This document shows positions 57,841-64,000 of a stretch of DNA of 64,000 nucleotides, in pieces. The position numbers and the translations under genes were made by a program. How positions within the stretch are numbered: the first letter of the stretch is position 1; each line of letters starts with the position of its first letter. Below the pieces are notes generated by a model. It did not search any database. It saw nothing but the letters and a program-made list of their open reading frames with translations, and had not been told where the DNA came from. The DNA comes from Bacillota bacterium. Lineage in GTDB: Bacteria > Bacillota > Clostridia > Christensenellales > SZUA-584. The DNA lies in the NCBI GenBank assembly GCA_023410475.1, contig JAEYPS010000025.1:1-64000 (forward strand), written 5' to 3'.

Positions 57841-59460
57841 ATGCTCAAGGCCATTCCTGCAATATTAGCTATTACTCTTGCGCTGCTGCTGACCGGATGC
57901 GCTGCGCAGACTTATTCATCCTCCACAACTACACCGGACGAGCCTTCAAATAGAGCAACTGAAACGCCGGTGGTCAGCGAGGCGCCTTCGCCCACTCCTT
58001 CGCTTACGCCCATACCTACGACTGCGCCGGATATAACCCCGACGGTTAAGCCTGAGCCGTCTCCCAGTCCGTCGCCTTCAAAGTTGCCTGCGGGGTTAGT
58101 AAAAAACAGCGGTGAGATTATTGGCTCAAGCGTCGCGTTTAGGAAAGAGCCAAACAAAGACTCGCAAGTAATAGGAAGGCTTGGTAAAGGAACGTTTGTG
58201 CAGATAGTAAAAACAAACGTAAACGCGCAGTGGCACCAGGTCAGTTACAACGGCAAGACCGGTTATGTGAGCCGGATGTATGTTTGCCTTGACTCTTCGC
58301 TGGACGGTTACAAGCTTGACTTTGTAGGAACGATAATAAACTGTAATAAAGACGTTAACATCAGGAGAGAACCCAACACTAAATCGAAAATCGTAGGCGT
58401 CGCTAAAAAAGGCAGCAACCTAAATATAATACCCTATGACAACTATATCGAGGGCTGGTATAAGGTCGAGCATGAGAGCAAAGCAGCCTACATTCACGCC
58501 GATTATGTTGATGTAGGCGTGAAAGTGGATGACAATCAGCTCTCCAGCCTGTCTGTAACGGGCGGTTCGCTTTTCCCCTCGTTTTCGCCTAACGAATACG
58601 GTTATGTCGTAAAGGCTGCCGGTTCAAAAGTCACCATAAAAGCAAAGGCTAACAGCGGAGTAAAAATCAGCATCAACGGCACCGGGAAAAGCAAGTATAC
58701 TGTCGAGATACCGTCCGCGGGCATGAAAACCGTCCGCATAGCGCTGGACGGCAAGATCAGATACTCGCTCTATATTTCAAGGAACGTGCTCACTGTAGGC
58801 ACGTGGAATATAAAACGCGGCAACAAAAAGCTGTTGATGCAGGGGCGCCTTATATACGACCAGCAACCCGATATCATGGGCATACAGGAAGCGTATCAGA
58901 ACCTCAAAGCCGACGACATTATCGACAACCTTGCCAGCCTGAGAACTAAGGACATGTCGCACACACTGCTCTCCCCCACCATAAACTATTCGAAAGGCGG
59001 TAAATACGGCAACGGCCTTATGTCCCGATACAAGCTGAAAAATGTTCAGACCTTCAAGCTCGACAGCGGCAAATATGAAAAGCGTCTGCTGCAAAAGGCG
59101 GTAGTCACTATAGCCGGAAAGACGGTCTCTGTTTATAACACCCATTTTACATACAACACCGCGGCCGTAAGGAAAAAACAATTTGCCGAGGTCTTAAAGA
59201 TAATGGACGCCGACAAAAACAAGTATAAGATATTGATGGGAGATTTCAACGCCAGCATAACCGAGTTTTCGGTGTTCAAGAACTATACTGTTATTAACAC
59301 CAAGGAAACAAAGTATTATGACTATTCAAAAAGCGATATAGATTATAACGAGATCGATAATATCGTGGTTTCAAAAAACATAAAGGTCGTCAACACGAGG
59401 ATAATCAAGACCAAGTACTCAGACCACTATCCCGTTTTCGCGTATCTTATACTGAACTGA
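57841..59460 (+). CDS. SH3-cadherin-like-EEP lipoprotein (DNase I-fold phosphohydrolase)
   Basis: A 539-residue surface lipoprotein. The lipobox Cys is residue 20 (LLLTGC), followed by a Pro/Thr/Ser linker to about residue 92. Two bacterial SH3 domains follow (VAFRKEPNKDSQVIGRLGKG; VNIRREPNTKSKIVGVAKKG), then a cadherin-like beta-sandwich (LSVTGGSLFPSFSPNEYGY), then an endonuclease/exonuclease/phosphatase domain from about 320. Its active-site set is complete: Asn in GTWNIKRG, Glu in GIQEAY, His in YNTHFTYN, Asp/Asn in LMGDFNAS, and the final Asp-His in YSDHYPV. The substrate (DNA, phospholipid or nucleotide) is open. ATG at 57841 follows AGAGGTGA. Confidence 0.85.
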   Translation: MLKAIPAILAITLALLLTGCAAQTYSSSTTTPDEPSNRATETPVVSEAPSPTPSLTPIPTTAPDITPTVKPEPSPSPSPSKLPAGLVKNSGEIIGSSVAFRKEPNKDSQVIGRLGKGTFVQIVKTNVNAQWHQVSYNGKTGYVSRMYVCLDSSLDGYKLDFVGTIINCNKDVNIRREPNTKSKIVGVAKKGSNLNIIPYDNYIEGWYKVEHESKAAYIHADYVDVGVKVDDNQLSSLSVTGGSLFPSFSPNEYGYVVKAAGSKVTIKAKANSGVKISINGTGKSKYTVEIPSAGMKTVRIALDGKIRYSLYISRNVLTVGTWNIKRGNKKLLMQGRLIYDQQPDIMGIQEAYQNLKADDIIDNLASLRTKDMSHTLLSPTINYSKGGKYGNGLMSRYKLKNVQTFKLDSGKYEKRLLQKAVVTIAGKTVSVYNTHFTYNTAAVRKKQFAEVLKIMDADKNKYKILMGDFNASITEFSVFKNYTVINTKETKYYDYSKSDIDYNEIDNIVVSKNIKVVNTRIIKTKYSDHYPVFAYLILN

Positions 59461-59502
59461 CGCAAAGCGTTCAGCCTATAAAGAGGCATACAGCAAGACT
59501 TA

Positions 59503-59534
59503 AAAATACCCGGCTCTGAGCAGCCGGTATTTAT
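59503..59534. terminator. Bidirectional terminator between converging genes
   Basis: AAATACCCGGCT/AGCCGGTATTT stem with one bulged C and a short loop, T-rich on the plus-strand exit and A-rich at entry. Confidence 0.75.
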
Positions 59535-59558
59535 TTGTATATGATTTCTTTGGCCTGC

Positions 59559-61109
59559 CTAGCGCTGCTCCACGATATCGCGCGTATATACAACCTCTCC
59601 GGCGACGAACATTCCCGTCTCTATGATGAGGTTCTCGCCTTCCAGCCTTATATCAAAAGACCACCGCCTGTCGCCGAACAGCGTGGATACCGTACCCTCG
59701 CCGCTCGCGCTGTTGAACGCGTATGTTCCTTCGTATTTGCTGCCCATAAGCTCGAGTTCCGCTTTTCCTCCGCTTAAAAAACGTATCACGCCCATAGTGC
59801 CGTCTTTGTGATACCAGACTCCAGCTATAGCGCTGTCGTCTTGCTCCACAAAACTCCTGACATATACGGTGTTTCCAAGGACGAGCTTCCCCTCCGACAG
59901 ACGAAAAGCCCTTTGCGCGCACTGCTTTGTTATGTCGGCAGTTATAGTGCCTTGACCTGTTACGGGATTGAACGCGCAGCGGGCTCTCTCCGTTTCGCCC
60001 TGCGATTTTATTATCGCCGTACCGTCAGTCAAGAACTCAAGCGTACCGCTCTTCCCCTCTCCGTCATACCATACACCGGATATCTGCGCATAAAGGCTGT
60101 CCTTGCCCTTTTGCGCGGCGAGCTCACGGGTGAATACCCACGCTCCTATAATAAGCTTATCGCCTTCGAGACTGATATCGAACGCTTTGCCGCTCACCAC
60201 CAGCCTTCCCATATCGTGTTTGTTGCTGAACATATAACTGCCTTCATATATCATTCCATACGACAGAAGTGTATAAGCTCCCCCATCCAGGAAATCGAAT
60301 CTGCCCATATTGCCAGCGGCGTCATACCATGTGCCTTTGAGAGGGTTCCCATACTCTTCGATAAACGCTTTTATATCAAAGCCTTCGCTTTCCTTTGCGA
60401 ATATTGCGGCTCCTTTTATATCGAGGCTCTCATCCGACGCATAAAATACTGATTCTTCTCCGTTATGGCTCAGCACTCCCTCGCCTTTTGCAATATCATA
60501 GATATAACCCGCCTTGTCTTCCCCGCGTACGGAATATAACACGGCCGTTGCGTCTTCCCTTAGCTCAAGCACCTCGGCCAGCTCCTTGCTTGACCAGCTC
60601 GCAAAAAGAGCTCGCCGAACGAACGCTTCGGCGTCAAACTCTTTATCCGCCCTTATAAAAGTTGTCTCTCCCACGCCGATATTATATACGAGCTTGTCGT
60701 TTTCCACATAAAACTCTGCCTCCCCTGCTAATTGGGCGCTGCCTTTTCCCGCAAGCTTGTCATAGTGATATTCAGCCTCTGCTATACCAGAAAGGGTGTA
60801 AAAGCGCAGCGTATTATCCTCAAAAACGAGAGCGGTGTTTGTTTCCTCGCTGTACCAGCCGCCCTTTACCGGCGTTCCGGCAAACGCTAAAAAGCATACA
60901 AACACTGCGGCAGCGATTATCAGAATACCTGCCGTTGCTTTTAATGCTTGCTTTGGCTTATTGCCTGATATATCTGGTTCAATATTCACAGCGATTTGCG
61001 CCTGTTTTTCTTTCTCGAGCGGATATGAATCCAAAAGCAGGCCGGCTCCGCAAAGCGTACAGAACCGGGCATCCGGCGCATTCGTATGGCCGCAGTATGT
61101 GCATTTCAT
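59559..61109 (-). CDS. Zinc-ribbon membrane protein with tandem beta repeats
   Basis: 516 residues. A zinc ribbon (Cys3, Cys6, Cys17, Cys20 in CTYCGHTNAPDARFCTLCG) precedes one membrane helix (ATAGILIIAAAVFVCFLAFAG). The outer part holds about five diverged repeats of 70-100 residues, four of which begin GxWY: VKGGWYSEETN, LKGTWYDAAGN, ISGVWYDGEGK, IAGVWYHKDGT. Each has a hydrophobic F-L/E-D-G/N strand and ends in a VYTR/VFTR-like strand. Such repeats resemble lipocalin-type DUF domains. Function unknown; a surface sensor or binding protein is plausible. Confidence 0.65.
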   Translation of the reverse strand: MKCTYCGHTNAPDARFCTLCGAGLLLDSYPLEKEKQAQIAVNIEPDISGNKPKQALKATAGILIIAAAVFVCFLAFAGTPVKGGWYSEETNTALVFEDNTLRFYTLSGIAEAEYHYDKLAGKGSAQLAGEAEFYVENDKLVYNIGVGETTFIRADKEFDAEAFVRRALFASWSSKELAEVLELREDATAVLYSVRGEDKAGYIYDIAKGEGVLSHNGEESVFYASDESLDIKGAAIFAKESEGFDIKAFIEEYGNPLKGTWYDAAGNMGRFDFLDGGAYTLLSYGMIYEGSYMFSNKHDMGRLVVSGKAFDISLEGDKLIIGAWVFTRELAAQKGKDSLYAQISGVWYDGEGKSGTLEFLTDGTAIIKSQGETERARCAFNPVTGQGTITADITKQCAQRAFRLSEGKLVLGNTVYVRSFVEQDDSAIAGVWYHKDGTMGVIRFLSGGKAELELMGSKYEGTYAFNSASGEGTVSTLFGDRRWSFDIRLEGENLIIETGMFVAGEVVYTRDIVEQR

Positions 61110-61354
61110 TTCAAGTCTCCTTATCTTGCACTGTCATTATACCATAGAAGAATCTATACATTTTCTTAAATAAGTATAACAGAATTTATATATTTTAATC
61201 AAAAGTCATATATAGACCTAACCGTTTTTGACTTTTAATATGCCTTCCATTTCTGTTACCTTCATTAAGTGATATTTCGAATCACGCGCGTTTAGCTGCT
61301 TTTAGTTCGAGGCTTGCGGCTAATATAAGATGAAAGGTGATCATTTATGGTGTA

Positions 61355-61382
61355 TAAAGGCCTCCGATGACAGAGGCCTTTA
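61355..61382 (+). terminator. Terminator-like hairpin
   Basis: A perfect 10-bp stem with an 8-base loop, followed by AATCTTTA on the plus strand. No plus-strand gene ends just before it apart from the seven-codon frame. Confidence 0.4.
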
Positions 61383-61398
61383 AATCTTTATACGTGGA

Positions 61399-61424
61399 TC
61401 CCCAAAAAGGCTTTTTGGGGTGTG
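61399..61424 (+). repeat. Dispersed CCCCAAAA/TTTTGGGG hairpin, copy 3
   Basis: TCCCCAAAAAG-G-CTTTTTGGGGTGTG, a perfect 10-bp inverted repeat. Its right flank GGGGTGTG matches copy 1; its arms match copies 1 and 2. Confidence 0.6.
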
Positions 61425-61546
61425 CATATGATGTGCACCTTTTTTGCATGGTTAAATTAGTATATTGCAGCCTTTTCGGTTATAAGATTGAAGGCAGCTG
61501 CAATGTAATAACCGCTTTATCTTTATCTTTCTTTTGAAGCCAGTTC

Positions 61547-62089
61547 TCAGCTCCTGTAGTCTTCCTGGAACCAAAATGATATTTGAACCAATTCCGAATA
61601 GTCGTAGTGAACATCAGGCTCAATGGTAATATTAACTCCCTTCCACGCCCAAACACCGGCTACACCATGATAAGTTTCAACGGTTTCAAAGTCGTCTCTT
61701 TGCTCTGCCGTTAAAATGTAGTAGTCCACAACATCTTCCCGTGATGTTCCGGCAGGCGCGACCAGCGTCCACGCTGGAGTTTCACTTAACCCACGTTCTA
61801 CCCAATCAATATCAACGATTGAATCGGGATATGCCATCCAAGGTTCGGGAAGAATTGATGCTGCAGCGGGATATCCGCCAAAATGCTCTGCAAATAAGTC
61901 TTTATCTTTAGTGTCATCGGAGAACGACCCGTTCTCTTTTTGCATCTCATTACTTTCTAAATCGAGATTTCCGATGGTTTCTTCAAGCCCTTGAATCGCA
62001 TCTTCAATTGCTTTTTGCTGAGGATTGCTACATCCGACAAAGGATAAGATTAGCAACAGCGCCAGAATAAAAATAGTAACTCTTTTCAT
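61547..62089 (-). CDS. Small lipoprotein of unknown function
   Basis: A 180-residue lipoprotein. Signal KRVTIFILALLLILSFVGCS with lipobox FVGC; then a charged helix (AIEDAIQGLEETIGNLDLES) and a folded domain with EPWMAYPDSIVDIDWVERGL and VDYYILTAEQRDDFETVETY. The start at 62089 follows AAGGAG; 13 open codons before it are non-coding. No family recognised. Its codons are more A/T-rich than those of its neighbours, so it may be a recent arrival. Confidence 0.75.
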   Translation of the reverse strand: MKRVTIFILALLLILSFVGCSNPQQKAIEDAIQGLEETIGNLDLESNEMQKENGSFSDDTKDKDLFAEHFGGYPAAASILPEPWMAYPDSIVDIDWVERGLSETPAWTLVAPAGTSREDVVDYYILTAEQRDDFETVETYHGVAGVWAWKGVNITIEPDVHYDYSELVQISFWFQEDYRS

Positions 62090-62408
62090 TTTAATACTCC
62101 TTTTCTCTCTTTCAGTTCTCAGAGTCAATACAGTTGAATTACGAAAACAACTGCTACTGTATCTTTCTTTTGAAACTTACTCCCACCTCCTCGTATTATT
62201 CAATCATTTTTAGGATAACATCATCGTTATAGCAATTCAACAAGTAAAACTCGATTACTTAGGCAAAAAAGCCGGTTTGCTTTATTATTTGCTGATATTT
62301 TTTGAGTTTAACAGCATTTGTTGAAATGGTGTATATATTTTTATATATCCTAAGAAGACATTATGGATTTATAATTATAACTTTAACAGCGATGTTACTC
62401 TGAAAGAA
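62090..62408. other. AT-rich gene-free stretch
   Basis: Upstream region of the small lipoprotein gene and downstream region of the tRNA genes. It contains an isolated GAGGAGGTGGG on the minus strand (about 62186-62196) that leads into no frame longer than about ten codons. Nothing else can be supported. Confidence 0.4.
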
Positions 62409-62410
62409 AA

Positions 62411-62428
62411 AAGCCCTCAAAAGGGCTT
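62411..62428 (-). terminator. Terminator of the tRNA pair
   Basis: AAGCCCT-4-AGGGCTT stem, followed by TTTTCTTTC on the minus strand, 7 bases after the end of the tRNA-Met gene. Confidence 0.85.
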
Positions 62429-62434
62429 CTTGCG

Positions 62435-62511
62435 TGGTAGCGGCGATCTGACTCGAACAGATGACACTCCGGGTATGAACCGAATGCTCTAGCCAACTGA
62501 GCTACGCCGCC
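62435..62511 (-). tRNA. tRNA-Met(CAT), elongator
   Basis: 77 bases with encoded CCA. The transcript starts GGCGGCGTAGCTCAGTTGG; the anticodon loop TTCATAC has anticodon CAT; the T arm is ATCTG-TTCGAGT-CAGAT; the 3' end is CGCCGCTACCA. The first pair is G-U. The sequence resembles the B. subtilis elongator Met tRNA rather than tRNA-Ile(CAU). Confidence 0.93.
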
Positions 62512-62555
62512 ACGTATAAACCCGACTGAATTTCCATCCAATCGGGCTTTAATAA

Positions 62556-62632
<77 letters not shown>

Positions 62633-62747
62633 TCGAACAAGCGCAAGAGTTATTCTATATCAAAACCCTCCGTACGTCAAGGATTTTAATAAAACATTTT
62701 AAGTCAAAAATTGTCGGAGGGCAAATGACACTATTATCACACAACAA

Positions 62748-63362
62748 TCATTCTGAAGGATAAAAAATCACGACATCCGAGCTGTAAGGTTTGTACTGCA
62801 CCCATACTCTCTCAAACTCAAGCTCGAATTCCTTTGCGTACGTTGAAACGAACACCGAGCCCTTTTCGTCATCATAGCCGGTGAGCGCCATCCAGTGCCA
62901 TGTAAAATCGTCAAGCTCCTCAGATGGGTTTCGCAGTATCAGCAGCGCGGGCATCAAATCTTCGTCGATCGCTTTTTTTATCTCACCGAACACCTCGAGG
63001 TGAGCGGCGTCTCTTGAGAGTACCTTTGACGCAAGCTCCGCGCTCTTTGATTTTGCAAACTGCGCCGTGCTGGAGGCGAAATAGCCCGGGTCGGTGAGAC
63101 CCATTGCGCCGGGCCGGACAAACTGTCTTACTTCATCCATATGAGCAATAAAATCATTTTTTTGAGCCGGAAAACCGTATTGGTATAATGCCGGGCAGCA
63201 AGGATGTTTCGCCGCCATATACATCGTTATCAATGCCGCCGTTGTAGGGCCGCAGCCGGATAATCCGTGCAGCTTGTTTGTATACCAGTGCTGATCGGCC
63301 CCGAAATGCTCGGCGCTGTTTTCATATATTGTTATTGCTTTTATATCAAGCGTCTTTTTCAT
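62748..63362 (-). CDS. C39-like cysteine peptidase-fold protein
   Basis: A 204-residue cytoplasmic protein without signal peptide. LSGCGPTTAALITMY near residue 35 matches the active-site Cys helix of C39-type papain-fold proteins; the His is probably in TWHWMALTGYDDEKG near residue 160 (WHWMAL... GY). No transporter is attached. It might be a peptidase or a non-catalytic relative; substrate unknown. A TATAAT box (complement of 63389-63394) lies about 30 bases upstream of its start. Confidence 0.75.
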   Translation of the reverse strand: MKKTLDIKAITIYENSAEHFGADQHWYTNKLHGLSGCGPTTAALITMYMAAKHPCCPALYQYGFPAQKNDFIAHMDEVRQFVRPGAMGLTDPGYFASSTAQFAKSKSAELASKVLSRDAAHLEVFGEIKKAIDEDLMPALLILRNPSEELDDFTWHWMALTGYDDEKGSVFVSTYAKEFELEFERVWVQYKPYSSDVVIFYPSE

Positions 63363-63533
63363 GCCGTCTCCGTCAAGTTTGTCAGGTAATTATAGCATAC
63401 AAAAGGACCGCAATAAACACTATAATATTTTCAAAAGCCGGGTATTGATGTAATATGTCTTTTAGTCATTTATGAGCTCAAGCATGTACTTACATGGTAT
63501 AATCAAAACGCACTTGTTTATGAGGAGGAACTT

Positions 63534-64000
63534 ATGATAAAGACCATAGCAGGTAAACAGCCTAATTCCACCGAATGCTTTGTATGCGGCGTGAATAATG
63601 ACAAAGGGCTCAAGGCCTCGTTTTTTGAGACGGACGAAAAAGAAGTGGTCTGTGTTTTTACGCCGCACGAGCTTCACCAAAGCTACCCGGGGCGTCTGCA
63701 CGGCGGCATAGCCGCCTGCATACTCGACGAGACGATAGGTAGAGCGATTCAGATTGAAAACCCGGATATCTGGGGCGTAACCGTCGAGCTTACACTCTCG
63801 TACAAAAAGCCTCTGCCCTATTCTGCTAAGCTTAAAGCCGCCGGCAGGATAACGAAAGAAAACCGCCTCCTTTTTGAAGGCGAAGGCGAAATATACACTC
63901 CAGGTGGTGAAGTCGCAGTTACCGCTAAAGCCAGATATGTGAAAATGACTATAGACAGGATATCGCAGGATTTCAGCGCGGGCAGCTGGAAAGTGCTGCT
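63534..64000 (+). CDS. PaaI-type hot-dog thioesterase, cut by the window edge
   Basis: 155 codons are visible, and the frame is open at the edge. STECFVCGVNNDKGLKASFF at the N-terminus, then PGRLHGGIAACILDETIGRA, the hot-dog helix with the catalytic region of PaaI/acyl-CoA thioesterases, and VTVELTLSYKKPLPYSA. It hydrolyses acyl-CoA thioesters in related proteins. ATG at 63534 follows GAGGAGG; an extended -10 (TGGTATAAT, 63496-63503) is upstream. It is probably nearly complete, since family members are 130-160 residues. Confidence 0.88.
   Translation, partial: MIKTIAGKQPNSTECFVCGVNNDKGLKASFFETDEKEVVCVFTPHELHQSYPGRLHGGIAACILDETIGRAIQIENPDIWGVTVELTLSYKKPLPYSAKLKAAGRITKENRLLFEGEGEIYTPGGEVAVTAKARYVKMTIDRISQDFSAGSWKVL

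Larger units (their letters stand above)
61110..61546. other. Gene-free stretch rich in hairpins
   Basis: No credible gene. It contains a perfect TAAAGGCCTC/GAGGCCTTTA stem (61355-61382), the CCCCAAAA hairpin copy 3 (61399-61424), a GTGCA/TGCAC stem followed by CTTTTTT (61422-61446) and an ATTGCAGC/GCTGCAAT stem (61464-61504). A seven-codon frame (61347-61370, MVYKGLR) with a good AAAGGTGA site overlaps the first stem. One or more of the hairpins may terminate the lipoprotein gene on the minus strand. Confidence 0.55.

Noticed and set aside
62186..62196. GAGGAGGTGGG on the minus strand as the ribosome site of a small gene
   Set aside because: The frames following it stop within about ten codons; the lipoprotein gene has its own ribosome site further down.

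Overview
The window looks like a chromosome segment of a spore-forming, low-to-mid-GC Gram-positive bacterium of class Clostridia. The evidence is HPr kinase, a CIRCE-controlled groESL, SleB-type and D,D-carboxypeptidase wall enzymes, a class B sortase, a PadR/HAAS pair, an L10-leader ribosomal operon, consensus sigma-A promoters and strong Shine-Dalgarno sites. ATA isoleucine codons and TTG/GTG starts are common. No integrase, transposase, phage gene or CRISPR array was seen. Family placement (perhaps near Christensenellales or Oscillospirales) is only an impression.

Layout. 0-4.7 kb: a solitary sugar-binding lipoprotein, a candidate small basic protein, a membrane M28 peptidase, a sirtuin and a DegV protein. 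4.7-7.6 kb: an M20 peptidase with a two-gene membrane module (a DUF5058 protein and a partner). 7.7-9.9 kb: groESL under a perfect CIRCE. 10-15 kb: a dCMP-deaminase-family protein, then overlapping gyrB-gyrA. 15-22.9 kb: DacF-type carboxypeptidase, a HAD phosphatase-hprK-ROK kinase-solute-binding protein run, a membrane-anchored SleB-like hydrolase and a TetR regulator. 23-29.4 kb: the F-type ATP synthase operon, in which no separate delta gene exists and a delta C-terminal domain is fused to the front of alpha. 29.4-35.7 kb: two acetyl/aminoacyl-transferase-like genes, a ferredoxin divergent from a Crp/Fnr regulator, ArgJ, and two paralogous membrane proteins.

35.7-45 kb: a LysM protein, an overlapping DUF362-phosphoglycerate mutase-Fe alcohol dehydrogenase operon, SanA-like and J-domain/DUF5685 genes, and a PadR-controlled HAAS-FtsW-like gene. 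45-49 kb: rpmG-secE-nusG-rplK-rplA, then rplJ-rplL with its own promoter and leader; the run ends in a strong terminator without rpoB. 49-50.4 kb: an ECF sigma/anti-sigma pair. 50.5-57.7 kb: ZIP transporter and Ogt, then a compact type IV pilus-like operon (PilT, PilC, four small pilin-like proteins) running into a transglutaminase-like lipoprotein and followed by a class B sortase. 57.8-64 kb: a large lipoprotein combining SH3 domains with a DNase-I-like phosphohydrolase, a zinc-ribbon membrane protein with tandem repeats, a small lipoprotein, two Met tRNAs, a papain-fold-like protein and a thioesterase cut by the window edge.

The strongest oddities are the delta-alpha ATP synthase fusion, the pilus/transglutaminase/sortase block, the multi-domain surface phosphohydrolase, the pair of matching putative L1-binding sites around rplK, and a dispersed CCCCAAAA/TTTTGGGG hairpin found three times.
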